Source of the DNA: Candidatus Marimicrobium litorale
GTDB lineage: Bacteria > Pseudomonadota > Gammaproteobacteria > Pseudomonadales > Halieaceae
Assembly (NCBI RefSeq): GCF_026262645.1
Contig: NZ_SHNO01000001.1
Coordinates: 2,914,001 to 2,978,000 of the forward strand
Length of the DNA: 64,000 bases
Reading direction: 5' to 3'
Part shown: piece after piece, positions 35,654 to 45,061 of the stretch
Layout of the letters: each line of letters opens with the position of its first letter
How positions within the stretch are numbered: position 1 is the stretch's first letter
Position numbers and translations under genes: made by a program
The notes under the pieces: model-generated
Told to the model about the DNA's origin: nothing
The model's input: the letters and a program-made list of their open reading frames with translations, nothing else
Database searches by the model: none

Positions 35654-37060
35654 TCACATATTCAGGTCTTTCATTTTTCGTGTCAGCGTATTGCGCCCCC
35701 AGCCCAGTAACTCGGCTGCGTCCCGCTTGCGGCCCTTGGAGTGTTGCAGGGCCACCTCGATCATAGCCCGTTCAAACGTAGGCACGGCGTCCTGCAGGAT
35801 TTGCTGCTTGCCTTGTACCAGTTCGTTGCGGGCCCAGTTAAACAGTAGTTCGGGCCAGCCCGCCTGCTCCTTGGATTCTTTGGTGGGTGCAGCCTGTCCC
35901 AATTCCGGCGGTAGGTCGCTCAGGTGTACCTCGCGGCCCGAGGCCATCACCGTTATCCAGCGGCAGCAGTTCTCCAGCTGTCTGACGTTGCCTGGCCATT
36001 CCAGGCTGGTGAGAAAGGAGTTTGCCTCCGGTAGTAGGACCTTGGTCTCTGCACCAAGCTCTTGTGCCGCCTGCTGGAGGAAATACTTCATTAGCGCGGG
36101 GATGTCCTCTCGCCGTTCTGAAAGCTTGGGAATGTGTATGCGAATTACGTTCAGGCGATGGAACAGGTCTTCACGGAAGGTGCCCTGTTCAACCAGGTTT
36201 TCCAGATTCTGGTGCGTGGCGGCGATGATACGCACGTCTACCTTGACCGGGACATGGCCGCCCACCCGATAGAACTCGCCGTCAGCCAGTACGCGCAATA
36301 GGCGAGTCTGTGTATCGGCCAGCATATCGCCTATCTCGTCGAGGAACAGGGTGCCCCCATCCGCTTGCTCAAACCGCCCCTCTCGTTTCGCGTTGGCGCC
36401 GGTAAAAGCGCCTTTTTCGTGACCAAACAGTTCAGATTCCATTAAGTCCTTGGGTATGGCCGCCATGTTGAGAGCGATAAACGGGGCGCTGGCTCGGGGA
36501 CTGTGGCGATGCAGGGCTCGGGCAACCAGCTCTTTACCCGTGCCGGACTCGCCGTTGATCAACACAGTGATATTGCTGTGCGCCAGCCTCCCAATGGCTC
36601 GAAACACCTCCTGCATGGCGGGCGCTTCACCGATGATCTCGGTTTGCTGCGGCACGTCCTCCTGTGGCGGGGCGCTGCCCCGGGCTTCCAGTGCGTGGGC
36701 GAGCGCACGCTGGGTGACGGCGACCACCTCGTCGAGGTCAAAGGGCTTGGGTAAGTACTCAAAAGCCCCTTTTTGATAGGAGGTGACCGCACTGTCGAGA
36801 TCCGAGTGTGCGGTGGTAATGATGACGGGGACGTCCGGGTACCCACTCTTGATCAAGGAGAGCAACTCAAGGCCATCGGTGCCGGGCATACGGATATCGC
36901 TAATAATGACATCCGGTTGCCCGGTCTCAATTTGCTGGAGCAGTTCGTCGGCATCTGCGAAACTTCGGTTGGCGATGCCTGCCTGATTCAGAGCGCGTTC
37001 CAGCACCCAGCGAATGGAGCTGTCATCGTCGACTACCCAGACTTTAGTGTGGCTGTTCAT
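35654..37060 (-). CDS. ntrC: Nitrogen regulation response regulator NtrC
   Basis: 468 residues. Receiver domain (phospho-Asp in [12 protein letters not shown], Lys in PKPF), AAA+ sigma-54 activator domain (Walker A GESGTGKE, the GAFTGA loop, LFLDEIGDM), and a C-terminal Fis-type helix-turn-helix ([25 protein letters not shown]). When phosphorylated by NtrB under nitrogen limitation it activates sigma-54 promoters. The ATG at 37060 is the family start and overlaps the end of ntrB by 17 bases. NtrC-type sites lie before glnA and ntrB in this window. Confidence 0.97.
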   Translation of the reverse strand: MNSHTKVWVVDDDSSIRWVLERALNQAGIANRSFADADELLQQIETGQPDVIISDIRMPGTDGLELLSLIKSGYPDVPVIITTAHSDLDSAVTSYQKGAFEYLPKPFDLDEVVAVTQRALAHALEARGSAPPQEDVPQQTEIIGEAPAMQEVFRAIGRLAHSNITVLINGESGTGKELVARALHRHSPRASAPFIALNMAAIPKDLMESELFGHEKGAFTGANAKREGRFEQADGGTLFLDEIGDMLADTQTRLLRVLADGEFYRVGGHVPVKVDVRIIAATHQNLENLVEQGTFREDLFHRLNVIRIHIPKLSERREDIPALMKYFLQQAAQELGAETKVLLPEANSFLTSLEWPGNVRQLENCCRWITVMASGREVHLSDLPPELGQAAPTKESKEQAGWPELLFNWARNELVQGKQQILQDAVPTFERAMIEVALQHSKGRKRDAAELLGWGRNTLTRKMKDLNM

Positions 37061-38111
37061 GAATTTTTTCCATAGGTAAATACAAGGTAAAGCGCGTTTC
37101 TCCGGGGCGGCTGTCGCACTCGATCGTGCCGTCGTGCATGTGAGCGATGGATTGCGCGATAGAGAGCCCCAGTCCGGTGCCATGGGCTCGACCGGTGACC
37201 ATGGGGGCGAATATGGAGGGCATTATGTCCGGGGCAATCCCGGGCCCGTTATCGATGATCTCAATGCCGCACGCCAGCCTGTGCAGCGTGCCGCCGATAG
37301 TGAATTGCCGCTGAGCGCGGCTGCGCAGCATGATATTGCAGGATCGCAGGCTCTCTGCTGCCTGTATGGCGTTGCGCATGATGTTCAGCACCACCTGAAT
37401 CAACTGTGCCCGGTCAAATTCGAACTCCGGTAGGCTGGGATCGTAATCCCGCACAATCGTGACCCGGTTTTCGGACTCGGCGTTGATGAGATTGCGCACG
37501 TGCTCCAGTACCTCGTGAATATTGAGTTTTTGCTTGTTTAACTCCCGGGTGGGGCCCAATAGACGGTCGACGAGGTCGCGCAGGCGATCCGCTTCGCGAA
37601 TAATGACGTTGGTGTATTCGGCCAGCTCTTCGTTCGGCAGCTCTCTTGCGAGTAGCTGAGCAGCACCCCTGACGCCACCCAGCGGGTTCTTGATCTCATG
37701 GGCCAAGCCGCGGATGACGGCCCGGCTGGTCTCTTGCGTGCGGTGGTGATTACCCTCCCGACTGATTCTCAGCAGGCGGTCCACAGCTGTCAGCTCTACC
37801 AGCAGGCTAAAAGGTGCCTCTTCGGTCACGGGAGTAATCACGAGATCTACCAGAATTTTATGGCCGGAGTGCAGGCAGAGCGTGAAGCTGCGGCTCGCCC
37901 GAGTGGTTTTACTTGCCGCCGCCTGCTGCAGGTGTTCCAGCCACTCACTCGACTCCAAAAGTAACAGCCTCGCGTGCAGACCGATACAGCGGGCTTTTGA
38001 CGTCTCCAGCAGTGCTTCGCCGGCCGAATTGAGTGCTGTGACCTGCAGCGCATCATCGAGCGCAATCACGCCGGTGCTCATGCTGTCCAGTAATTCCAGG
38101 TCGTGTTCCAT
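37044..38111 (-). CDS. ntrB: Nitrogen regulation histidine kinase/phosphatase NtrB
   Basis: 355 residues, cytoplasmic. A PAS-like domain (about 1-110) precedes the phospho-acceptor segment GLAHEIKNPLGGVRGAAQLL (His about 139) and the ATPase domain with N box NIMRNAIQAA, G1 IIDNGPGIAPD and G2 HGTGLGLSIAQ. It phosphorylates or dephosphorylates NtrC in response to PII. The ATG at 38111 follows an AGAGG-type ribosome site. The upstream region contains a sigma-54 promoter and an NtrC site, so the pair is probably autoregulated. Confidence 0.97.
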   Translation of the reverse strand: MEHDLELLDSMSTGVIALDDALQVTALNSAGEALLETSKARCIGLHARLLLLESSEWLEHLQQAAASKTTRASRSFTLCLHSGHKILVDLVITPVTEEAPFSLLVELTAVDRLLRISREGNHHRTQETSRAVIRGLAHEIKNPLGGVRGAAQLLARELPNEELAEYTNVIIREADRLRDLVDRLLGPTRELNKQKLNIHEVLEHVRNLINAESENRVTIVRDYDPSLPEFEFDRAQLIQVVLNIMRNAIQAAESLRSCNIMLRSRAQRQFTIGGTLHRLACGIEIIDNGPGIAPDIMPSIFAPMVTGRAHGTGLGLSIAQSIAHMHDGTIECDSRPGETRFTLYLPMEKIHEQPH

Positions 38112-38189
38112 TCCTGCCTCTTGGTAAAGCCCGACGGGTTGTCCGTTCTGCTCGCAGCAGGGGGCACGTGACGCCGTTATTAAGTATTA

Positions 38190-38204
38190 GCAAAAATGGA
38201 GCCA
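38190..38204 (-). promoter_or_regulatory. Predicted sigma-54 promoter of ntrBC
   Basis: Minus strand TGGCTCCATTTTTGC: GG and GC doublets 10 bases apart, with one mismatch to TGGCAC-N5-TTGC. Transcription would start near 38178, about 67 bases before the ntrB start. An NtrC-type palindrome lies upstream. Confidence 0.65.
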
Positions 38205-38249
38205 AAACAGCGGCTTGAGCGGATTAATTTCTGTAAATGCCAGAAATTT

Positions 38250-38266
38250 GTGCAACCGGGGTGCAC
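38250..38266. promoter_or_regulatory. Weaker NtrC-like palindrome before ntrB
   Basis: GTGCAACCGGGGTGCAC: outer arms GTGCA/TGCAC are inverted repeats and one half matches GCACC of the NtrC site, while the other half is imperfect. It is about 80 bases upstream of the predicted start. It might be a second, lower-affinity site. Confidence 0.35.
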
Positions 38267-38355
38267 ACAAGCCCGGCAGCAGGCACGGGTTTGATTAATG
38301 TGGGCCCGAGAGGCTCCAGGCAGCCGGGTGAGAAGACTGTGCACAGGCCTTCAGC

Positions 38356-38370
38356 GCACCATTATGGTGC
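38356..38370. promoter_or_regulatory. NtrC binding site upstream of ntrBC
   Basis: GCACCATTATGGTGC, a perfect match to the NtrC half-sites GCACC-N5-GGTGC. It lies about 185 bases upstream of the predicted sigma-54 start of ntrB, a distance at which enhancer-type activation works. It also sits about 35 bases beyond the 3' end of the DUF4124 gene. Confidence 0.7.
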
Positions 38371-38404
38371 ATTAAGAGGGGGGCCCTGTCCAGTACAGCG
38401 GGCT

Positions 38405-38935
38405 TTATTTGCGGAAATTGATGGAGGGCCGGTGGACGTAAACCCGCACAGGGTCTGACAGAGCGATGGTGTTACCGCTGCGGTCGATTGCGCCGACGGT
38501 GATGTCGTGGGCCCCGCGAAACACGTTGGTAAGATCCCAGATCATGCTGGCCTGGGCACTGCCGCTGGGTTCGTCATCCATAAATAACTGCAGGCTTTCA
38601 TACTTCTTCAGGGCGGGTTGAATAGCCACCGTGACGGTGAAGTTGCCATGACCCCGCGGGATGGAGGTTTCATCGGCAGGACTGGTTATGGCGATCGTAT
38701 AGGACGTCTGATTCACCGCCGGGGTGTCTGTCGGAGACTTCAGTGCAGGGATAATAGCCCGTGGTGGAGAGGTCGTATTGGTGGGTTGCAGGCCTACCGG
38801 CTCCGCTGCGCGACTGTTGGCGGAGGGTGCGTCGGTGAAGACCACGTTGCCGACTTCGTCAGTCGTGCGGTAGATGGATTGTGCCGCGGCCGCCGGCGCC
38901 AGCAGTACAAGGGCAAATGCGATAATTCTGAGCAT
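38405..38935 (-). CDS. DUF4124-domain exported protein
   Basis: 176 residues. Signal peptide (about 1-18, LLAPAAAAQ) followed by the DUF4124 motif (IYRTTDEVGNVVFTDAPS), a short domain of unknown role common in gammaproteobacterial envelope proteins. The rest looks like an immunoglobulin-like beta fold (SYTIAITSPADETSIPRGHGNFTV, ending with DRSGNTIALSDPVRVYVHRP). The ATG at 38935 is chosen for the signal peptide. It lies between glnA and ntrBC, a placement seen in related marine bacteria (from memory), but no role in nitrogen control is implied by the sequence. Confidence 0.8.
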   Translation of the reverse strand: MLRIIAFALVLLAPAAAAQSIYRTTDEVGNVVFTDAPSANSRAAEPVGLQPTNTTSPPRAIIPALKSPTDTPAVNQTSYTIAITSPADETSIPRGHGNFTVTVAIQPALKKYESLQLFMDDEPSGSAQASMIWDLTNVFRGAHDITVGAIDRSGNTIALSDPVRVYVHRPSINFRK

Positions 38936-39022
38936 GCGGTTTTCCTCCCCTGAATGACGACAGTAACAGAAGTGGCGTGGATATATGAACATCCCGTCCG
39001 GTCGTCTTGCTGCAGCAGGCAG

Positions 39023-39051
39023 AAAAAAGGCCCGCCGGAGCGAGCCTTTTT
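39023..39051 (-). terminator. Rho-independent terminator after glnA
   Basis: Minus strand: GGCTCGC, loop TCCG, GCGGGCC, then six T's, preceded by A's. The stem GGC-CGC/GCG-GCC is GC-rich with one mismatched pair. It sits 36 bases after the glnA stop. The A-run on the other side makes it potentially bidirectional. Confidence 0.8.
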
Positions 39052-39086
39052 CCCAAGGGCACAAAAACGGCCCCTGACAGGAAGGT

Positions 39087-40493
39087 CTACAAGGAGTAGT
39101 ACATGTCGAACTCGACAGGGTGAGTGGTCATATCGAGGGTTTCGACCTCCTCCTGCTTGAGGTCGATGTAAGCGTCGATCATGTCGTCGGTGAATACGCC
39201 GCCAGCCGTGAGAAAGCTGCGATCCGCGTCGAGGGCTTCGAGGGCCTGGCTCAGGCTGGAAGCAACCGTCGGAATCGATTCCGCTTCTTCTGCGGGCAGG
39301 TCGTACAAATCCTTGTCGGCTGCGTCGCCGGGGTGGATCTTGTTCTGAATACCATCGATACCTGCCATTAGCATCGCTGCAAAGGCCAGATAGGGGTTGC
39401 CAGTCGGATCCGGAAAGCGAACCTCGATGCGCTTGCCCCGAGGGCTTGGCTCATAGGGAATACGGATGGACGCAGATCGGTTGCGGGCCGAGTAGGCCAG
39501 CATGACAGGCGCTTCGAACCCCGGCACCAGTCGCTTGTAGCTGTTGGTAGACGCATTGGTAAATGCGTTCAGTGCACGGGCGTGCTTGATGATGCCGCCG
39601 ATGTAATACAGTGCTTCTTCAGACAGGCCGGCATAGCTGTCGCCAGCAAACACGTTTTCCTTGCCCTTGGCGATGGACTGGTGGCAGTGCATGCCAGAAC
39701 CGTTGTCGCCGACCAGCGGCTTGGGCATGAAGGTGGCCGTTTTGCCATAGGCGTGGGCTACATTGTGCACGCAGTACTTGAGGATTTGCGTTTCATCTGC
39801 CTTGGTAACCAGCGTGTTGAACCGCACGCCAATTTCACATTGGCCGGCGGTGCCTACCTCGTGGTGATGCACTTCGATGTCCAGGCCCATCTGCTCCATG
39901 GCCGCGCACATTGCCGCACGAATATCATGCAGTGAGTCAACAGGCGGTACCGGGAAGTAGCCACCCTTCACGCCGGGGCGGTGCCCGATGTTGCCTTCAT
40001 CGAACGAGTGGTTGGACGCCCACGCTGCTTCTTCGGAGCCAATGGTATAGCCTGCACCTGACATGTCGGCGTGCCACTTGACGTCATCGAAGACGAAAAA
40101 TTCGGGCTCGTTACCGAAAAAAGCCGTGTCGCCAAGACCGGTAGACTTGAGGAATTCCTCGGCACGTTTGGCAACGGAACGGGGGTCACGTTCGTAGCCC
40201 TGCATGGTGGTGGGCTCGACGATGTCGCAGCGCAGGATAACGGTCGCTTCATCGGTAAAGGGGTCGAGTATCGAGGTAGAGTCGTCGGGCATGAGAATCA
40301 TGTCCGATTCGTTAATGCCCTTCCAGCCTGCGATGGACGAGCCATCGAACATCTTGCCGCCTTCGAAGAAGTCTTCGCTGACCTCTTTGGAAGGTATGGT
40401 GACGTGCTGTTCTTTACCGCGGGTATCGGTGAAGCGCAGGTCGACCCAGCGTGCCTCGTTGTCTTTGATCAGCTTCAGGGTTTCGTTGGACAT
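39087..40493 (-). CDS. glnA: Glutamine synthetase, type I
   Basis: 468 residues, the standard GSI length. It makes glutamine from glutamate, ammonia and ATP, as a dodecamer. Motifs: [38 protein letters not shown] (metal and ammonia site), and the adenylylation region with Tyr in [10 protein letters not shown], so activity is probably controlled by adenylylation. Transcription is probably driven by a sigma-54 promoter with an upstream NtrC site. The ATG at 40493 follows GGAG. Confidence 0.98.
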   Translation of the reverse strand: MSNETLKLIKDNEARWVDLRFTDTRGKEQHVTIPSKEVSEDFFEGGKMFDGSSIAGWKGINESDMILMPDDSTSILDPFTDEATVILRCDIVEPTTMQGYERDPRSVAKRAEEFLKSTGLGDTAFFGNEPEFFVFDDVKWHADMSGAGYTIGSEEAAWASNHSFDEGNIGHRPGVKGGYFPVPPVDSLHDIRAAMCAAMEQMGLDIEVHHHEVGTAGQCEIGVRFNTLVTKADETQILKYCVHNVAHAYGKTATFMPKPLVGDNGSGMHCHQSIAKGKENVFAGDSYAGLSEEALYYIGGIIKHARALNAFTNASTNSYKRLVPGFEAPVMLAYSARNRSASIRIPYEPSPRGKRIEVRFPDPTGNPYLAFAAMLMAGIDGIQNKIHPGDAADKDLYDLPAEEAESIPTVASSLSQALEALDADRSFLTAGGVFTDDMIDAYIDLKQEEVETLDMTTHPVEFDMYYSL

Positions 40494-40603
40494 TGTTTGT
40501 TCTCCAGTTGGGCATTAATCAGGTCGGGTGCGCCGGCCTATCGACATTTCCTGACGCCGGACAGTGCGGGCGACACAGGTATTCATCAGTGGTGTCAGAG
40601 GTA

Positions 40604-40618
40604 GCAAAAGCTGTGCCA
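40604..40618 (-). promoter_or_regulatory. Predicted sigma-54 promoter of glnA
   Basis: Minus strand TGGCACAGCTTTTGC, a full match to TGGCAC-N5-TTGC with GG and GC at the correct distance. The start would be near 40592, giving a leader of about 100 bases. Confidence 0.85.
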
Positions 40619-40710
40619 CAATGGCGCTGACAGCAACCCTTTGAAATTCCGAAGTTTTCCACCATTCATCGCTCAGGGCTGATGAGACATGCACCATATT
40701 AGCACACGCA

Positions 40711-40727
40711 TGCACCAATATGGTGCG
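40711..40727. promoter_or_regulatory. NtrC binding site upstream of glnA
   Basis: TGCACCAATATGGTGCG, containing GCACC-N5-GGTGC in full. Its centre is about 127 bases upstream of the predicted sigma-54 start, similar to enhancer placement at glnAp2 of enterics. A half-site TGCACC also occurs 21 bases nearer the promoter (40690-40695), two helical turns away. Confidence 0.8.
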
Positions 40728-41253
40728 GGACGTGTCGGGGCAGGGTCAGCGTGCGGTCCGAGCAATCGTCAGGGTGGTCTTTAGTGCAGCCATCCTGATC
40801 AGACGCAGTGGTTATGGCCCCAATGCTGTTCGTTGTCAAGTATTTCCCCAAATCACCATGGTGACCCAGCCGTTGCGACAGCAACTCAAGCGCCATTGGC
40901 CCCGCCATGGATATTTACTGTTGCTGGGGCAGGCTGTGGTTGGAAACCGCCCCTGTCGGGCCGGCGATAACATGCTTGGGTGCTGCGCAGCGGGTGCGCT
41001 GCAATTGCCAGACATGCCCGCCCGGATCAGCTGTGGGCCTGACAAAAAAATTCGATCTGACCCTGCCGTCCTAGGCCGCAGCCCTGTGCGCTTGCTGCGG
41101 TGGTGCGGGCATGACTCGCGGGATACCGTGCGCAAAGGCATCTTGGTTGAAGCACCAAGTCAGAAATAGACTGCCAAGATAACGCCCCGTCACCCCGGGA
41201 TAGTGTATACTCCGCGCGCTTTTTGCCCTCCGGCTATCCTAGAGGTACCTCCC

Positions 41254-43065
41254 TTGATTGAACAACTGCGCAATATCGCCATCATCGCCCATGTTGACCA
41301 TGGTAAGACCACTTTGGTGGACTGCCTGCTGCAACAGTCTGGCACACTGGATCGTCGCAGCGAGGGCGCCGAGCGGGTGATGGATTCCAGCGACCAGGAG
41401 CGTGAGCGCGGGATTACCATCCTGGCGAAGAATACAGCGATCGAGTGGGATGGCTACCACATCAACATTGTTGACACGCCGGGGCACGCGGATTTTGGTG
41501 GCGAGGTAGAGCGGGTGCTATCCATGGTCGATTCGGTGTTGCTGTTGGTGGATGCAGTAGATGGCCCGATGCCACAGACACGCTTTGTGACTGCCAAGGC
41601 CTTCGAGCAGGGGTTGAACCCGATCGTCGTGGTGAACAAGGTGGACCGTGATGGCGCCCGACCGGACTGGGTGGTCGACCAGGTCTTTGACCTGTTTGAC
41701 CGTCTCGGCGCAACAGAGGAGCAACTGGATTTCCCCGTGGTCTACACCTCCGCGATCGAAGGTGTGGCGGGCCTCGATCACGAGGAGATGGGGACGGACA
41801 TGAAGAGCCTGTTCCACACCATAATAGAGCGCGTGCCCGCGCCTCAGGTGAATTCCGAGGGGCCGCTGCAAATGCAGATCAGTGCACTGGATTACTCCAG
41901 CTACGTCGGCGTCATCGGCGTGGGTCGAATAACCCGTGGCAGACTGACACCCAACTCACCGGTTGTGGTTGTCGACCGGGAAGGGGAGACGCTGAAGGGA
42001 CGGGTGCTGCAGGTGATGGGTTACCTCGGGCTGGAGCGGGTGGATGTCGAATCAGCCCAGGCGGGTGATATTGTCTGTGTGACGGGTATAGACGGCCTCA
42101 ATATTTCCGACACGCTTTGCGACCCCGAGACGCCTGAGGCGCTGCCGGCCCTTTCTGTTGATGAGCCGACGGTTAGCATGACATTTCAGGTTAATGATTC
42201 GCCCTTCGCGGGCAAAGAGGGAAAATATGTCACCTCCCGCAATATCAAGGAGCGGTTGGAGCGCGAGCTGATACACAACGTGGCCCTGCGAGTAGAGCCC
42301 GGTGATACCCCCGACAAGTTCAAGGTGTCAGGGCGTGGCGAGCTGCACCTGTCAGTGCTGATTGAATCTATGCGACGGGAAGGTTTCGAACTTGGGGTTT
42401 CCCGCCCGGAGGTCATCCGGCGTGAAGTGGATGGTGAAATCCAGGAGCCTTACGAGCAGCTGGTGATCGACTGTGAGGAGCAGCATCAGGGGGCGGTGAT
42501 GGAAGAGATCGGCCAGCGCCGCGGCGAACTCGAAGATATGGTGCCCGATGGCAAGGGACGTCTGCGACTGGCCTTTATTATTCCTGCCCGGGGATTGATC
42601 GGCTTTCGCTCGCTGTTTCTGACCATGACATCGGGCAGTGGCATCATGACATCTGTTTTTGACCATTACGGTCCGGTAAAAGAAGCAGAGATCATTCACC
42701 GCAGCAATGGTGTTCTGGTCTCGATGGTGCAAGGCAAAACGCTCGCCTATGCCATTTACAATTTGCAGGATCGCGGCCGTATGTTTATCGATCCAAACAT
42801 TGATATCTACGAAGGGCAGATCGTCGGTTTGCACAGTCGAGGCAACGACCTTCCGGTCAATCCCACCAAGGCGAAGCAGCTCACCAACGTACGCGCGTCC
42901 GGCACAGACGAAGCGCTCACACTCACCCCGCCCGTGAGGCGCTCGCTGGAGCAGGCCCTCGAATTTATTGAAGATGACGAACTGGTGGAGGTCACGCCTG
43001 ACAGCATTCGGCTGCGCAAGAAGCTTTTGAAAGAACACGAGCGCAGGCGGGCGTCTCGCGCCTAA
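41254..43065 (+). CDS. typA: Ribosome-associated GTPase TypA/BipA
   Basis: 603 residues (607 in E. coli). A translational GTPase involved in ribosome assembly and stress adaptation. G1 [11 protein letters not shown]2 [12 protein letters not shown]3 [12 protein letters not shown]4 NKVDR and the BipA-specific C-terminal domain (GMF-type [27 protein letters not shown]) are all present. The start is TTG at 41254 encoding [13 protein letters not shown], the exact family start, with AGAGG upstream; the longer frame to 41203 is not conserved. It is followed by dtd after 4 bases. Confidence 0.97.
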   Translation: MIEQLRNIAIIAHVDHGKTTLVDCLLQQSGTLDRRSEGAERVMDSSDQERERGITILAKNTAIEWDGYHINIVDTPGHADFGGEVERVLSMVDSVLLLVDAVDGPMPQTRFVTAKAFEQGLNPIVVVNKVDRDGARPDWVVDQVFDLFDRLGATEEQLDFPVVYTSAIEGVAGLDHEEMGTDMKSLFHTIIERVPAPQVNSEGPLQMQISALDYSSYVGVIGVGRITRGRLTPNSPVVVVDREGETLKGRVLQVMGYLGLERVDVESAQAGDIVCVTGIDGLNISDTLCDPETPEALPALSVDEPTVSMTFQVNDSPFAGKEGKYVTSRNIKERLERELIHNVALRVEPGDTPDKFKVSGRGELHLSVLIESMRREGFELGVSRPEVIRREVDGEIQEPYEQLVIDCEEQHQGAVMEEIGQRRGELEDMVPDGKGRLRLAFIIPARGLIGFRSLFLTMTSGSGIMTSVFDHYGPVKEAEIIHRSNGVLVSMVQGKTLAYAIYNLQDRGRMFIDPNIDIYEGQIVGLHSRGNDLPVNPTKAKQLTNVRASGTDEALTLTPPVRRSLEQALEFIEDDELVEVTPDSIRLRKKLLKEHERRRASRA

Positions 43066-43069
43066 TCCC

Positions 43070-43516
43070 ATGCGTGCACTTCTGCAGCGTGTTAGCAGAG
43101 CGGCGGTGAACGTGGCGGGTGTGGATGTCGGCCGGATCGACCATGGCCTGCTGGTGCTTCTCGGTCTTGATAAGCATGACAACCGCGATGTCGCTGACCG
43201 AATGATCGATAAACTACTGGCTTATCGCCTGTTTGCCGATGCCGAGGGAAGGCTGAATCGGAACGTGGCCGACGTGGCTGGTGGCGTTTTGCTGGTGTCC
43301 CAGTTCACCCTCTCTGCCGATACTCGCAAGGGCCTGCGGCCCTCCTTTTCCTCTGCCATGCCACCGGCCCGGGCCAGGGAACTCTATGATTACACGCTGG
43401 ATGCTTTGCACCGGCGATACTCGCCGGTGGAGTCAGGACAGTTCGGGGCGGATATGCAGGTCGCCCTGATAAACGACGGCCCCGTCACGTTTCTGCTAGA
43501 GGTTCACGGCGACTGA
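43070..43516 (+). CDS. dtd: D-aminoacyl-tRNA deacylase
   Basis: 148 residues. It hydrolyses D-amino acids wrongly attached to tRNA. Signature motifs: SQFTLSADTRKGLRP near residue 80, with the catalytic Thr, and NDGPVTFLLE near the C-terminus (NxGPVT). Start MRALLQRVSRAAV at ATG 43070, just after typA, so probably one transcript. Confidence 0.96.
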   Translation: MRALLQRVSRAAVNVAGVDVGRIDHGLLVLLGLDKHDNRDVADRMIDKLLAYRLFADAEGRLNRNVADVAGGVLLVSQFTLSADTRKGLRPSFSSAMPPARARELYDYTLDALHRRYSPVESGQFGADMQVALINDGPVTFLLEVHGD

Positions 43517-43528
43517 AGCGTTGTTCAT

Positions 43529-43978
43529 TCAGTGGCTGGCCGTGCAGTACATTTGCCGGTGGGGAATACCGTCTTCGAGATAGACGTCTCCCCGCGGAAC
43601 AAATCCCGCGGACTCGTAGAACGCTTGCAGGTGAGCCTGTGCGCTGATGCGCACGTCGTTATCGGGCCAGCGCGAGAGGTTGTGCTCTATGCCTCGTTTC
43701 ACCAGCTCCCGGCCCAGTTGACGGCCACGGTTTTCGGGTGACACCACGACCCTGCCCAGGATGCTGTCCGGGCACCGAGCGTCGGGAGAAATACAGCGCT
43801 GGTAGGCCAGTAACTGGCTACCTTCCGTGGCCAGCATGTGCAGAGCCTGCTGGTCCCTGTCGTCTGTATCGAGGTAGATGCAGGCCTGCTCCACTACGAA
43901 TACAGCCTGGCGCAGTCGCAGTACTGAGTAGAGTTTTTGTGGGCCCAGCTCGTCGAATGTCAGTGTTTGCCACAGCAT
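43529..43978 (-). CDS. elaA: ElaA-type GNAT acetyltransferase
   Basis: 150 residues. The ElaA start LWQTLTFDELGPQKLYSVLRLRQAVFVVEQ and YLDTDDRDQ are family marks. Acetyl-CoA binding is in VVVSPENRGRQLGRELVKR, and the C-terminal AFYESAGFVPRGDVYLEDGIPH fits. The substrate is unknown. ATG 43978 has GAGGT just upstream; a GTG 12 bases before is in frame. It converges with dtd. Confidence 0.92.
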   Translation of the reverse strand: MLWQTLTFDELGPQKLYSVLRLRQAVFVVEQACIYLDTDDRDQQALHMLATEGSQLLAYQRCISPDARCPDSILGRVVVSPENRGRQLGRELVKRGIEHNLSRWPDNDVRISAQAHLQAFYESAGFVPRGDVYLEDGIPHRQMYCTASH

Positions 43979-44169
43979 GATATACCTCACAGATTTTTAT
44001 TAATTGCCCCACCCGCATTATCGTGTGTGACGTTCTCGGGGCTGTCATAAGTTGTTACTATAACGAAATATGAAGGCTGCTCGCTCGGTGAAAGCCGTGT
44101 CGATAGTGAGCCGCGTCGAAGCGGGGTACCTTGGCCCGCTGGCGAACAGAGCAAAATAGGGACAGGCAG

Positions 44170-44994
44170 ATGTTTGTCAATATTGATGCACAGGACATTG
44201 CAGCGTTGAGTCAGCAGTTCGGTACCCTGGTTGGCGAGTTGCTGGAGGTCGTGAACATGCGCGGCCAGCTTCACGATATCGAAATCACGCCGGCGGGTAA
44301 TTTCCGCGGGTTCGACGATCGTCAGTTTTACGTGATCCTTGACGGTTCTGTTAGTGCGCGGTACCAGGGCAAGAGCATCTACACCCTGGAGACCGGCGAT
44401 ATGCTGTTACCCGATGTGACCGGTGGCCTGGACACCGCTATTGCAGTGGAGTACGCCAGTGATACTGGCGCCAGCTTGCGAAGCTACCCCGCACTGGAGT
44501 TTATGCAGCGTGTTTTTGATGAGCCCGTTGCTATTCGGTTATGGACCCGACTGCTGGTAACCTACGCCGGGCTGGTAACGCGGATTGCCGCTGCAGGCGT
44601 CAATGAACCGCCCGCAACGCCGGGATTCGAGTCCTACAGCGAGGGGCAGATAATTATTCGGCAGGGCGACGAGGCAGACTATGTCTACTATATGCGTTCT
44701 GGCGAGGCGGAGGTGCTGGTGAGTGGCGTGAACGTAGCAATAATTGGTGAGGGTGAGATTTTCGGCGCAATGGCTGTGCTCACCTGCACCAGTCGCAGTG
44801 CTACGGTGCGGGCCCGAACGGCATGTGCTGTAGACAAGGTGCCCAAGGATCAGTTCACCGAACTGATCAAGAGCAACCCTGCCACGATAAACAGTCTTAT
44901 GGTTGATATGGCAAACTCTATCGTGAATTTAAACGAGCAGCTGGCGGGCTCTCGCGTCAAGGCTCGCGAAGAGCGTCGGCAAGACAAGCAGTGA
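44170..44994 (+). CDS. Protein with two cyclic-nucleotide-binding-like domains
   Basis: 274 residues. The second domain (about 150-250) is a clear cNMP-binding barrel: EGQIIIRQGDEADYVYYMRSGEAEV, then GEGEIFGAMAVLTCTSRSATVRA. The phosphate cassette position reads IFGAMAVLTCTSRSATV, close to but not identical with FGE-L...RAA. The first domain (about 20-125) is a weaker copy. There is no helix-turn-helix, so it is not a CRP-type regulator; the last 30 residues are charged and helical. It might bind cAMP or cGMP and act through protein contact. It lies upstream of parC with about 65 bases between. Confidence 0.7.
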   Translation: MFVNIDAQDIAALSQQFGTLVGELLEVVNMRGQLHDIEITPAGNFRGFDDRQFYVILDGSVSARYQGKSIYTLETGDMLLPDVTGGLDTAIAVEYASDTGASLRSYPALEFMQRVFDEPVAIRLWTRLLVTYAGLVTRIAAAGVNEPPATPGFESYSEGQIIIRQGDEADYVYYMRSGEAEVLVSGVNVAIIGEGEIFGAMAVLTCTSRSATVRARTACAVDKVPKDQFTELIKSNPATINSLMVDMANSIVNLNEQLAGSRVKAREERRQDKQ

Positions 44995-45061
44995 TCGCAG
45001 CAATAGTATGGGGTTTGCCGATTCGCGCCCCCTTAAACAATTTTTAACAGGCCGGTAAAAA

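Larger units (their letters stand above)
40494..41253. other. Control region of glnA and long stretch before typA
   Basis: 760 bases without a supported gene. The first 235 bases hold the glnA leader, sigma-54 promoter and NtrC site. The remaining 500 bases contain open frames on both strands (for example 40720-41169 plus, 40836-41141 minus) that resemble no known family and are rich in Arg, Cys and Pro, as shadows often are. A TATACT box near 41213 may be the -10 of typA. No RNA gene is recognised. Confidence 0.5.

Noticed and set aside
40720..41169. 149-residue plus-strand ORF before typA
   Set aside because: It starts inside the NtrC site, has no ribosome site and no resemblance to known proteins.
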